IMG/VR virus record: IMGVR_UViG_3300036766_000678
Span: 116,417 to 180,416 of that record
Reading direction: 5' to 3' (one strand)
DNA: 64,000 bases
From: a virus
Positions 8,411 through 16,507 of this stretch are shown here, piece after piece; within the stretch, counting starts at the first letter, position 1, and every line of letters starts with the position of its first letter. Below the pieces are notes generated by a model. It worked only from the letters and a program-made list of their open reading frames with translations. It was not told where the DNA came from and searched no databases. The position numbers were made by a program, and so were the translations under genes.

Positions 8411-8624
8411 AACACCATTCCAAATACTCTAAATTATCTGATGGGATATATCTCAAACAAATACATCTATTAGTTCGACAAATTCTCCCCAAATATTCAC
8501 TATCTCTATGTTGATAATTTAGACAAGAAGTATTTTTAGAAGTATGCCAACTAGGAGAACATTTGCACGTCTTGCAAACACTATTAAAACGCTGATGGAT
8601 CTTTACTTCTTTCTTTTTTATCAT
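8379..8624 (-). CDS. Zinc miniprotein with NLEYLE tail
   Basis: 81 aa. Ligands CKTCKCSPSWH, a lone Cys, then CRTNRCICLRY. Tail SDNLEYLEWCYER, with extra KESTSSL. Its 3' end overlaps the next gene by 32 nt, so the tail codons and the downstream start are partly the same DNA. Function unknown. Confidence 0.8.
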   Translation of the reverse strand: MIKKKEVKIHQRFNSVCKTCKCSPSWHTSKNTSCLNYQHRDSEYLGRICRTNRCICLRYIPSDNLEYLEWCYERKESTSSL

Positions 8625-8928
8625 ATAAATGTTCTAAATATTCTAGGTTATCTTTTGGTGTATATTCTTTGCATTGGCAATTTACAAACGTAACTGCCCC
8701 CCAATCGGAAAATTCAACACACTGATCATTAAGGTGGGCATGATTACAATCTCTACATCTTTTGGTAGTAGGTATAATTGTGCTAGGGCTAGTTGTAGTA
8801 GTCGTATAAGTATAAGGATAAGGATTTGTATTGGGAGAATACGAAGGATCTATTCCAGTAGTTGTATTATAATTCCAAATAGGATTATTTGTTGCTAACA
8901 CATTAGCCGTTGTAACACTATTAAACAT
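8584..8928 (-). CDS. Zinc miniprotein with Thr/Pro/Tyr-rich N-terminus and NLEYLE tail
   Basis: 114 aa, the longest of the four-gene block. The first 55 residues are low-complexity (NPYPYTYTTTTTSPST) and probably disordered. The zinc module follows (CRDCNHAH, Cys, CQC), then KDNLEYLEHLYDK and a short polar end. The N-terminal spacer attached to an otherwise standard zinc-plus-tail unit suggests the unit is modular. Confidence 0.8.
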   Translation of the reverse strand: MFNSVTTANVLATNNPIWNYNTTTGIDPSYSPNTNPYPYTYTTTTTSPSTIIPTTKRCRDCNHAHLNDQCVEFSDWGAVTFVNCQCKEYTPKDNLEYLEHLYDKKERSKDPSAF

Positions 8929-9118
8929 TTATCTCTCCTTTTCGTTTCTTATCATATAAGTATTCTAGGTATTCTAAGTTATTTCTAGGTTCATAACCTA
9001 AACACTCAGAAGCACCATTTAAAAGTTTTGGGCAATAACAATGTATTGGAACATACTCACTCTCAGAATTTCCATAATAATGTAAACAATTACAATTTCT
9101 ACATGTACTTAAAAACAT
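8921..9118 (-). CDS. Zinc miniprotein with NLEYLE tail
   Basis: 65 aa. Ligands CRNCNCLHYY, HCYCP and a further Cys before the tail RNNLEYLEYLYDKKRKG. It starts in a TAATG overlap with the portal stop codon, so it is probably translated together with the portal. Function unknown. Confidence 0.8.
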   Translation of the reverse strand: MFLSTCRNCNCLHYYGNSESEYVPIHCYCPKLLNGASECLGYEPRNNLEYLEYLYDKKRKGEINV

Positions 9119-12100
9119 TATCTTTCAGGTGCGGCCAACTCAACAGCTCCGCCTTCGGGAGCTTCTACCATTTCTGGTGTTGCTCCAACTTCTCCTGGTA
9201 CTTCTTCACCTACTCCTTCTGCACCTTCTTCTCCAGGTTCAATTGGTTCTATAGGTTCTACTGGTTCGGGCATTTCCCCACCCATTCCACCCCCACCGGC
9301 ACCTACTTCTCCACCGCCAGAAGGTTTACTAATTTTTGCGGGTATACGATCTTTCCCACCACCCTTATCAAAAATAGTACCTCTTTCTTGTTCAAGATTT
9401 TGTCTTTCAGTTTCAAAATCAAGCTCAGGAAATTTAGCGAAAAGAGTCTTTGTAGAAATAAGGCCCTTATCATGAAGATCCATCATTCTGTCTTTTTCCG
9501 CATCTTCATCTTCAATATCCAAAGATTTATACCAAGAGATCTGTGGGAGAATTAATTCTTTTTTACCAGTAGCAGGATCAACAGTATAAAAATTATTCTT
9601 TTCTGCAATAGGTCTAAAGAAATGGTTTATCATCCAATCTTCAAATTTATCTCTTACGGTTTTATATTGCATAACAAGGGCATGTAATGCCATTGTTTTG
9701 CTATTACCAAAATTGGGGCCTTCTCCTAAGATAACGTTCTTGTTCACACCCATACCAACAAGCAATTGATCTTGAATGTAATCATATTCAGCATTAAGAG
9801 GAAATTGTTTTCCCATAACACTTAATGGTTCATATTTAACAATGGGGGGAGCAAAAATACTAAATGGGGGATTCTGAATAGATTGATTAATTAAATTTTT
9901 CCAGTTACTAATATCCTGCTCACTTGGCATAGTATTGGAAGCTAAATCTCCAATAGTCCACAACTCTTTTGGGAACACATAATTTTGTGCGTAAGCGGAT
10001 TGAGCGAGACGTATCCAGTCCTGAAGTATGAGGGCCTTAAATAAACAGTTGTGAACGAACACACCACAATCCAAAGCAAAGTTGTGAAAATTTCCAACAG
10101 ATTTAATATCATATAATTCTTCTGCTGGTAAAATTTCTATGGATAAAACCTTATGGTTAAGTCTTTTTTTCTCTGCTACTTGTTTTTGTTTTTCAGCAGC
10201 ATTTTTTCTAAATTCAGGAGAACGACGAATAGCTAATATTTTTGCAACATATTCTGGATCTTGCCAACGACGTTTCATTGACTCACCTTGTACAAGAAAA
10301 GAGCCATTCTCATTCTTTGTTTGTGCTATTTTAGCTTTTACTTCAGGACGTTGCTGCACAATTTTTTGAGTTTCAGAAGTTTTCTTTCTATATTCAGGAT
10401 CTGCTTTGCTTATACGCATGGCAGTAACAGCATTATTCCTATATTCTTCAGTTTCCCAAAGTTCTTTTAATCTTTCTGATTGAATTTCATGCCGTTCTTC
10501 TTTTTCCCACGACCTAATTACCCCAGCAGTTAGATTTTTTATAAAATCTGGATTCTGTCTAGCTTTTTCAACTAATGCTTTGTGTAATTTTATATGATCC
10601 TTTCTGGATAAGACCAATAAATTTTCAGGTGTATTATCTGTTTTATGAAAATTTTGATGATGAACAATATCCTTTTTACTAACTGCCCCATTAATAAAAT
10701 CGGCTACCACACGATGAGTATATTTCCAAGCATCATCGGCTGGATTATAGATAAGTTCATAGCCAGTAATAGTTCTGCTTTCTTCCCCAAGTTTACTAAT
10801 TTTGGAATATAAAGGCATCAAACTTTCACCCACAGAAAGAAATTCAGCATTTTTATAAGATCCATCTCTAAGCACAATAGGGTGTTCCTTAGAACATTTA
10901 ATATAATTCCCACTATCTAAAGTTATCTTATAAACTATATCTTTTTTGGTGAAAACAACTTCGTCTGCACGTCCTGGAACAATACTATTATTTTTATCAA
11001 TACTATAAACCCAAAAATTCTTTCTTTTTAGGTCAAAAAGTTCTTTCAAAGTTGGGGAAGTCCCATCCAACAAACGAATCTTTGTATCTCCCGTTAAACA
11101 CTGTATGGGACTTGTCCCCCTCGTAGCAGAGGGGTCTGTAAGATCGGCAATCATCGACGTACAATTCTCATCTAGCTTAATATTTCGATGATCATTAATT
11201 GCATTAACAAGTTCTGGAGAAGACTCTTTTAATTTTTCTACTCTCTCCTGATCTTCGGGACGAGTGGAAGATACTAATGCTTTAAGTTCTTCCGTTGGAA
11301 TTAATTCAAAAGTTTGAGTACCCGTAAGCATATCTGTTTTAATTTCAACAAGTTCTGGTTCCAATAACACAAAATTTGCCCAGCGATACAGTTTCTCTTC
11401 ACCTTTTGGATTTTCAACATCCTGAGTCATATTTCCAAAACAAATAGCTTCACCAAATTTGTTATAAGAGATACTAGCTCTTAAAATATAGGAGAGAAGA
11501 TTGAAATGCTGATTTGAACACATCTCTTCATAAAATTTCTTTACAGAAACATCTTGGACAACTAAATCAAATTTGGAAAATGGATAGGCTGCATGTAAAT
11601 TTGTAATACGTTTTACATACGGTTCCAAATTATAGAATATACGACAGTTATGAGTGGTAAATGGAACATTAATTGTATGATCTTCTGTAGTTACACAACA
11701 AAAATCTTTATCCGTATCAAATACTTCTACCCCAGTAACAGGAAAATAGAAGTATTGGTCATCTTCAAAATACATAACTTCTGTATTTTCATTTGAATAA
11801 CTCCCAGGATAAATTTTATTAACATTTTCCCCAGAAATACCTAATGTATATGCAAAAGGTGCCACAGATTTCATCTGGATTTTAGATTTCTTATTTATAT
11901 AAGCTAAATCTTGTTCTCTTTGTCTAAACCAGACAGGTACTCCAACTTGATTAAAAAGAAGATGACCTTTATAGGCTAAAGATTGAGAAACAGTACATAC
12001 GGACATAGCAGGTCGTGAAGGAGTAATATTTTTAACTGTTCCATCTCCCCTTACCCATCCTCGTAAAAAAGAAAGAACTAAATTGTTTTCTAACTCAAAC

Positions 12101-13107
12101 AACCACATAGGAATATCTTTAATATTTGATCCGGTATTAAAATACTGCACAACAAATTCAGCTAACACAGAACTATTAACAAATAAACGAATACTTCCAT
12201 TGTGTGGGCCAATATGAATTTTATGTTCTGGTATATGAAATTCTGTAATTAAAGTTTCTTTTAAAGCTTTTGCTATATTTTCCTCGTCATGAGATAGAGT
12301 TAAAGTAATAGCATTTTTATGTCCTTCGCTATCAGCAACATGACCTTCTGCAATATACCAACCCAAAAATTCTAATACCTTATTTGTAAGTGGTAAAAAT
12401 CTTGGCATACTATATGCTACATCTCTACTTACAACTTCTAAAGAATTCTCAGAAGGCGTAACAATTTTAACTCGTCCTTTATGTAACTTATAAATTGAAC
12501 GTTCTTTTAAAGTAGGAACATACAAATCAATTTTAGGTGCTTCAGTAGAAGAAAATTTAATTTTTGGACAAGCTACTAAATCCCCCTCTTGAAGAAGATT
12601 TGCATCAATCCAAGTTAATTTTTCTTTCGGAGTAACAAAACCAAAGCGTATAGCATCTCGTAACGTTCTATGTTGACCTTTAGCTTGAATCCCAAGTACA
12701 GGATGATAGGAAGCCATTTCTACAGGAGGACAATATTTAATTGTAAGTTTAACTGCGCTGGAGTCTGCTTTCTTACGTTGAATATCTAAAACTTTTTGCC
12801 AAATACCTTTTCTTGATAAAACTAAATCTCCTATCTTTACATCAGAAATTTTCTTGTATACACCATTACACAAAATTTCTTGATCTTCGAGAATGGGCCA
12901 TTTAAGGATTTCTTGACGTGATTTGGGAAGAAGCCACGATTCACTCGTCAGCTCAGGTGAATAGAAAAAACTATTTGTTTGTGTGACTTGATACTCTCCC
13001 TCTTTCAAAAGAGAAGCTTCTTTCTTCACTCCAGTTAAACTCTGAGGTGCTGTGAAATTTGCTTGTGGAGTTCCTTTCTTTGGTATGCCTTTTCCTTTTC
13101 GTGCCAT
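9118..13107 (-). CDS. Portal protein interrupted by two inteins
   Basis: 1329 aa as translated; removing inteins of 417 and 351 residues leaves about 561 aa, a normal portal length. Extein order: residues 1-70 (ending SRQEILKW), then CRIFYNLEPYVKRITNLHAA, then CLFKALILQDWIRLAQSAYA through a C-terminal domain with LPQISWYKSLDIEDE. The end is Gly/Pro/Glu-rich (GGGEVGAGGGGMGGEMPEP) and probably disordered. Portals form the dodecameric DNA gate at one capsid vertex and dock TerL, encoded two genes upstream. The YNLEP..ITNLHA and QDWIRLAQSAYAQN blocks fit large-phage portals. Both inteins must be removed for a working ring. Confidence 0.9.
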   Translation of the reverse strand: MARKGKGIPKKGTPQANFTAPQSLTGVKKEASLLKEGEYQVTQTNSFFYSPELTSESWLLPKSRQEILKWPILEDQEILCNGVYKKISDVKIGDLVLSRKGIWQKVLDIQRKKADSSAVKLTIKYCPPVEMASYHPVLGIQAKGQHRTLRDAIRFGFVTPKEKLTWIDANLLQEGDLVACPKIKFSSTEAPKIDLYVPTLKERSIYKLHKGRVKIVTPSENSLEVVSRDVAYSMPRFLPLTNKVLEFLGWYIAEGHVADSEGHKNAITLTLSHDEENIAKALKETLITEFHIPEHKIHIGPHNGSIRLFVNSSVLAEFVVQYFNTGSNIKDIPMWLFELENNLVLSFLRGWVRGDGTVKNITPSRPAMSVCTVSQSLAYKGHLLFNQVGVPVWFRQREQDLAYINKKSKIQMKSVAPFAYTLGISGENVNKIYPGSYSNENTEVMYFEDDQYFYFPVTGVEVFDTDKDFCCVTTEDHTINVPFTTHNCRIFYNLEPYVKRITNLHAAYPFSKFDLVVQDVSVKKFYEEMCSNQHFNLLSYILRASISYNKFGEAICFGNMTQDVENPKGEEKLYRWANFVLLEPELVEIKTDMLTGTQTFELIPTEELKALVSSTRPEDQERVEKLKESSPELVNAINDHRNIKLDENCTSMIADLTDPSATRGTSPIQCLTGDTKIRLLDGTSPTLKELFDLKRKNFWVYSIDKNNSIVPGRADEVVFTKKDIVYKITLDSGNYIKCSKEHPIVLRDGSYKNAEFLSVGESLMPLYSKISKLGEESRTITGYELIYNPADDAWKYTHRVVADFINGAVSKKDIVHHQNFHKTDNTPENLLVLSRKDHIKLHKALVEKARQNPDFIKNLTAGVIRSWEKEERHEIQSERLKELWETEEYRNNAVTAMRISKADPEYRKKTSETQKIVQQRPEVKAKIAQTKNENGSFLVQGESMKRRWQDPEYVAKILAIRRSPEFRKNAAEKQKQVAEKKRLNHKVLSIEILPAEELYDIKSVGNFHNFALDCGVFVHNCLFKALILQDWIRLAQSAYAQNYVFPKELWTIGDLASNTMPSEQDISNWKNLINQSIQNPPFSIFAPPIVKYEPLSVMGKQFPLNAEYDYIQDQLLVGMGVNKNVILGEGPNFGNSKTMALHALVMQYKTVRDKFEDWMINHFFRPIAEKNNFYTVDPATGKKELILPQISWYKSLDIEDEDAEKDRMMDLHDKGLISTKTLFAKFPELDFETERQNLEQERGTIFDKGGGKDRIPAKISKPSGGGEVGAGGGGMGGEMPEPVEPIEPIEPGEEGAEGVGEEVPGEVGATPEMVEAPEGGAVELAAPER
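10048..11100 (-). mobile_element. Portal intein 2 (class 1 splicing residues, HNH endonuclease)
   Basis: 351 codons. Starts Cys-Leu-Thr-Gly-Asp-Thr, ends CGVFVHN, and is followed by Cys. Block B is present (CSKEHPIVL). Instead of LAGLIDADG it carries an HNH-type centre (IVHHQNFHKTDNTPENLLVL, then DHIKLH) followed by repeated helical units (SWEKEERHEI, LWETEEYR, RWQDPEYV) like NUMOD DNA-binding repeats. The two portal inteins therefore belong to different endonuclease families and were probably acquired separately. Confidence 0.92.
11647..12897 (-). mobile_element. Portal intein 1 (Pro at position 1, class 3-like, LAGLIDADG)
   Basis: 417 codons. The extein boundary W|P is placed so that flanking portal sequence rejoins as EILKW-CRIFYN; the intein then starts PILEDQEILCNG, aligned with the usual CLxGDTxI block but lacking its Cys/Ser/Ala. 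It ends FTTHN followed by Cys. An internal Cys in FCCVTTEDHTIN (block F), Trp in LTWIDANLLQEGD and Thr before HN resemble the WCT residues of class 3 inteins, where that Cys replaces residue 1. Two LAGLIDADG motifs (LGWYIAEGH; LRGWVRGDG) mark the endonuclease. The exact first residue is inferred. Confidence 0.85.
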
Positions 13108-13358
13108 TAGATCTTCTCCTTAATCTCTTCTTCTAACTCTTCTTTCTCTAACTCTTTCTTTTCCAACTCTTGTTTTGCAATCCAATTATCCTTCATACCT
13201 TCTAATTTCTTTTGAATATCCATAAGTGAATCGGCATAATGTCCAAGCATATCTCTATCTTTTTTATCAATAGAATACTTATTACTAAGCCGATAAATTT
13301 CATCTGCTACTGAAACTAAATAATCGTTCGATTCTTCTATCACTTTGGTTGGTTTCAT
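13107..13358 (-). CDS. Small acidic coiled-coil protein between TerL and portal
   Basis: 83 aa, mostly helical, with a Glu/Lys heptad C-terminus (ELEKKELEKEELEEEIKEK). Its stop overlaps the portal start (TAATG). A small coiled-coil gene between the terminase and portal genes could be an assembly chaperone or a portal-terminase adaptor; no family is recognised. An extended -10 promoter lies in the gap upstream. Confidence 0.65.
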   Translation of the reverse strand: MKPTKVIEESNDYLVSVADEIYRLSNKYSIDKKDRDMLGHYADSLMDIQKKLEGMKDNWIAKQELEKKELEKEELEEEIKEKI

Positions 13359-13406
13359 ATTAATCGTTGTTAACTCTTTCCTTTTAACAATATTCTACCT
13401 TCTATT

Positions 13407-13415
13407 ACTATATCA
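13407..13415 (-). promoter_or_regulatory. Extended -10 promoter-like site (TGATATAGT)
   Basis: TCTGATATAGTAA in the 72-nt gap before the portal operon. It has the TGn extension and a 5/6 TATAAT match but no TTGACA-like box at 16-18 bp. The same TCTGATATA(C/G)T string occurs at three other gaps in the window (27.8, 41.0 and 63.5 kb), which supports function. A short AGAATATTGTT nearby resembles part of the 54-bp element. Confidence 0.35.
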
Positions 13416-13430
13416 GAAAATTTCAAATTT

Positions 13431-15074
13431 TTATGGCCTATCCTTAAGGTACTTGCTCTGGAGAGGGTTCTGTTGCCCAGGCATTGGAATATGCCGCCCA
13501 TGTAAATTAGAAATCCCCGCTTGAGGGGAAGCCATAGAACTAATAGACTTAGAAATCTTATCAGAGTGTGCTTTCATTTGGTCGGCGGCCCAGATTCCTA
13601 GCACGTTGGACATCGTGAAATCGTCGTGTCCCATAGAAGTATCTACAAAAATTTGGTCATTAATTCCAGCTCTACTCTTGTGCCGTTCCAATAAGCACCA
13701 TTGAGAAAATCCTTCTCGAAATAGTTTATTATTCTCAATTTTATCCATTGTCGGATATTGAACTCTACCACTATCAAGCTCAAATATAAACTGATCTACC
13801 ATGGCATTTTTATAATTTTTCTTCGTAATAGGTTCAGAAGCATTAAAAGTTATTCCAGCTATTGGAATCTTTTCTTTCTGGAACATTTCAACAATACTTA
13901 TTGCAATATTACTATAATCAGCAAGACCAAAAACACACTTAAAAACACCTGTTTCTGGATGAATAATCTGTTTTATTTCTTCCATCTGTTCTACCACATT
14001 TCCCTGCCAAGAAAATTGAGCCACACATTGTTTAATGTTATCATGTGTCTTACGCCAAATTGAAAGAACAGTGAAGTCTAAATCTTTTTTACCAGGAAGA
14101 AGAGTACCACTAGCCGTATCCAATCCGAAATAATATTTTTCAGTAAGTTGGGGACGGCCTTCTTCAAGGACATCAAAATCGCCAGATATTAAAAGTTTTT
14201 GCTGTTCAGCAGAAAGTACAAGATTGATATCTTCCATCCATATCATCTCGTACTGAGTATTCCATTCAACTTCTGAATAACCTTCTACGCTGTCATAGTG
14301 CAGTAATGGATCGTTGGGGAAATATTTCTGTTTGACAGTACGAGGCATCAAATCTACAATACGTTTGGGGTATTCGTTACCTTCGTATAATATAGAACCC
14401 TGTTGCCAATAAATATCACATTCTCTCCAATTCTTTTTTAATACTTTATATTTTGTATTTGGGGAGTTACAACTTTGAAAAAAATTGTTCTTATAAAGAG
14501 AAATTCCAACCTTGATTGTTTTTGCAACAGAAAAACTACCAAGCATTGGAACAAGTTTCTCACGTACAACCCAGTCACTTACTCTCTGCGCTTCGTCGAT
14601 TAAAATTAGCATAAAATGCTCTGATTCCTGGGTTGCCGTTTCGGAAGCAGACAAAGCTTTTATCGTTGAACCATTCTTAAATGTGACTAGAGAATTGGAG
14701 GTTTTGTTCCAATCAATATCATTATAAACAGACGAAGAAGGAGTAAGAATACGCCCAATAATATCTTCTTTTACTAACCGTTTAGAGGTTTCACCTTTAG
14801 GACCAAAAATACCAATTCGGAAACCTGGGTTATCCAAACAAACTTTTACAAGAGCAATAGCGGCGGCATAAGTTTTTCCAGAGCCGCGAGAAGCTAAGAT
14901 AGCCAAATAGGGGAGACTTAAATTTGTTATATCATTAATAATGGAAATCTGATTGTCATACAAGTCAATATTAAGATTAGTAAGTGCCCAATAACTGGGG
15001 TCAACGGCAGCTTTATTAAGCGTAGGAAATCGGATAGAGAGTTCATTTTCTACAAGAGAGTCGAAGCGATTCAT
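13431..15074 (-). CDS. terL: Terminase large subunit
   Basis: 547 aa. ATPase domain first: Walker A ASRGSGKT at residues 61-68 and Walker B with catalytic Glu in LILIDEAQ near 156-163. The RNase H-like nuclease follows: FGLDTASG near 315, an internal Asp in GLADYSN, and GHDDF near 481. This is the full length expected for the DNA-packaging motor and headful/terminal nuclease that docks on the portal. The N-terminal IRFPTLNKAAVDPSYW resembles the NKxA strings seen in other proteins of this phage. It is upstream of the portal in the same direction. Confidence 0.96.
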   Translation of the reverse strand: MNRFDSLVENELSIRFPTLNKAAVDPSYWALTNLNIDLYDNQISIINDITNLSLPYLAILASRGSGKTYAAAIALVKVCLDNPGFRIGIFGPKGETSKRLVKEDIIGRILTPSSSVYNDIDWNKTSNSLVTFKNGSTIKALSASETATQESEHFMLILIDEAQRVSDWVVREKLVPMLGSFSVAKTIKVGISLYKNNFFQSCNSPNTKYKVLKKNWRECDIYWQQGSILYEGNEYPKRIVDLMPRTVKQKYFPNDPLLHYDSVEGYSEVEWNTQYEMIWMEDINLVLSAEQQKLLISGDFDVLEEGRPQLTEKYYFGLDTASGTLLPGKKDLDFTVLSIWRKTHDNIKQCVAQFSWQGNVVEQMEEIKQIIHPETGVFKCVFGLADYSNIAISIVEMFQKEKIPIAGITFNASEPITKKNYKNAMVDQFIFELDSGRVQYPTMDKIENNKLFREGFSQWCLLERHKSRAGINDQIFVDTSMGHDDFTMSNVLGIWAADQMKAHSDKISKSISSMASPQAGISNLHGRHIPMPGQQNPLQSKYLKDRP

Positions 15075-15086
15075 TTATCTTACCTT

Positions 15087-15242
15087 TTAATTCTTGTCTG
15101 TTATTAACTTAAAACTTCCACAGGCTTTGCATTTCAAAATTTTACAATACATATCTATAGAGAACATTGATCCACATTGAAAATTATACACTTCTCTAAA
15201 TTTATTTTCTGCACAATTAGTGCATACTAGGATTTTCTCCAT
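15087..15242 (-). CDS. Small zinc-ribbon protein upstream of TerL
   Basis: 51 aa with two CxxC pairs: CTNC near residue 7 and CKAC near residue 38, spaced like a zinc ribbon. No NLEYLE tail. It overlaps the 3' end of the upstream gene by 26 nt and stops 12 nt before the TerL start. Possibly a small terminase-region DNA-binding protein, but no family is recognised. Confidence 0.65.
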   Translation of the reverse strand: MEKILVCTNCAENKFREVYNFQCGSMFSIDMYCKILKCKACGSFKLITDKN

Positions 15243-15387
15243 TATCTTCATCTAACAACCCACTTTTCCAATCTTTGAGTTCGTTTTGTATCTCACGGAT
15301 ACGATCCCGAAGAACCAGACTGGATTTGACCATATTTGTATGAATATCATTAATCTCAATTTCAAGTTTTTTATTTTTACTTCCCAT
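15217..15387 (-). CDS. Small coiled-coil protein
   Basis: 56 aa from the ATG at the position given (MGSKNKKLEIEIND), which overlaps the upstream stop by 11 nt; in-frame upstream ATGs would give longer overlaps. It is highly charged and helical (LVLRDRIREIQNELKDWKSG). Function unknown; the position next to TerL leaves a small-terminase role possible but unsupported. Confidence 0.55.
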   Translation of the reverse strand: MGSKNKKLEIEINDIHTNMVKSSLVLRDRIREIQNELKDWKSGLLDEDNGENPSMH

Positions 15388-15643
15388 CGGAGCAGCCCCC
15401 ATTTCCATTTCTTTTATTACCAACAAGACGAACAACTAAATCAAGTGTTTTATTTACTTCGTTAGAAAGATTTATATAATCATCATTAATTTTTGTAACT
15501 TCAGTATGACGTTTTTCCTGTAAATCACTATACAATTTAAATAGTTTCCAAATTACATATGCTTCAACAACCATACATACAACGGGCAATGTAAGAATTC
15601 CAAGTACTTTAGGATCAGTCAAAAGTTGTAATAATATATCCAT
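15377..15643 (-). CDS. Membrane-anchored coiled-coil protein (holin/spanin-size)
   Basis: 88 aa. One strong N-terminal transmembrane segment (VLGILTLPVVCMVVEAYVIW) followed by a long charged helix (LYSDLQEKRHTEVTKINDD). This layout is seen in phage holin-like and Rz-like proteins, but also in unrelated anchors. It starts in a TAATG overlap with the HNH gene stop, which suggests the HNH gene was inserted into an existing translational cassette. Confidence 0.6.
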   Translation of the reverse strand: MDILLQLLTDPKVLGILTLPVVCMVVEAYVIWKLFKLYSDLQEKRHTEVTKINDDYINLSNEVNKTLDLVVRLVGNKRNGNGGCSDGK

Positions 15644-16500
15644 TATTTTAATCCTAATTTTGCTCTTTTTGTTATTCCTATAGCAGTTTTCTTTTTATGT
15701 TCCTCTATTGTTAGAGGCTGATAATTCTTATAATTAACAGCTTCTAAAAATTGTTTTCTATCAGTAAGATCAAAATCTGCTAATTCTTTTATGTGATCTA
15801 ATTCCCAATAACTTCCGTAGTTACCCCATGTCATACCATCATGAAACTTTGTAGCAATATAATCTTTAAAGAACTCTATAGGACATCCAAGATCTCTAAC
15901 GGCTGAACCCAATTTTGAGTTATTTTTTAAAGCAGAATTAAGTCTAGTCCTTAAATTACAAGCTAATCTAAAATTAATATCAATGGCTTTTCTATTTTTT
16001 ACATATTTTTTCTTTTGCAACAAAATTTGTTCTAAATTATCTAAATACCATTCTTTTACTTGTGTCAAAATTTTCTCTTTATTATTTTGATAATAAATCT
16101 TATTGTAGGCTAATATTTCATCTTTATTATTTTGATAACGTTCTTTATCACGAATTTTAACACATTCTATACATGAACCGTCTTTATAAAAGCCAGTAAC
16201 AAAAGTATCATGACCATGGATACAAAATTGTTTAGTATGTTTAATTTTTCTTTTCCCCTCTTTGACTTCTTTTTGTCTTTTACAACTATCTATATTTTTA
16301 CAATCTTTACAAGCCCCACTTTTATCTCTACCACAAACAGCCGTGTCGTGCCCATGCCTACATATTTGTTTTTTAGGATGCGGAGATTTTAATCCAAGTA
16401 AAACTGGTCTAGTACAACCCATGCAATTACCTTGTTTATCTCTACCAACTACAGCTATCTCATGGCCATGTATACAAAAAGGTTTTTTAGATTTAGACAT
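15643..16500 (-). CDS. HNH homing endonuclease with three CxxGH zinc modules
   Basis: 285 aa. Three consecutive zinc modules occupy residues 1-90 (FCIHGHEIAVVGRD..CMGC; ICRHGHDTAVCGRD..CKDC; FCIHGHDTFVTGFY..CIEC). A basic, Asn/Tyr/Lys-rich linker with repeated YQNNKDEIL units comes next. The nuclease core is WELDHIKELADFDL, then NYKNYQPLTIEEH. The modules probably recognise DNA; their triplication parallels the HNH gene at 31.7 kb. It lies between the 917-aa virion-region gene and the membrane-anchored protein gene. Confidence 0.88.
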   Translation of the reverse strand: MSKSKKPFCIHGHEIAVVGRDKQGNCMGCTRPVLLGLKSPHPKKQICRHGHDTAVCGRDKSGACKDCKNIDSCKRQKEVKEGKRKIKHTKQFCIHGHDTFVTGFYKDGSCIECVKIRDKERYQNNKDEILAYNKIYYQNNKEKILTQVKEWYLDNLEQILLQKKKYVKNRKAIDINFRLACNLRTRLNSALKNNSKLGSAVRDLGCPIEFFKDYIATKFHDGMTWGNYGSYWELDHIKELADFDLTDRKQFLEAVNYKNYQPLTIEEHKKKTAIGITKRAKLGLK

Positions 16501-16507
16501 AAATATT

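Noticed and set aside
8600-9000. T4-late-promoter-like TATAAAT(A/G) strings on the plus strand
   Set aside because: They are the reverse complement of the Tyr-Leu-Tyr codons of the tails and point against all genes, so they are a by-product of the peptide.
13381-13430. Possible fourth copy of the 54-bp element
   Set aside because: Only AGAATATTGTT is shared; the 20-nt core is missing, so it was listed as an extended -10 site instead.
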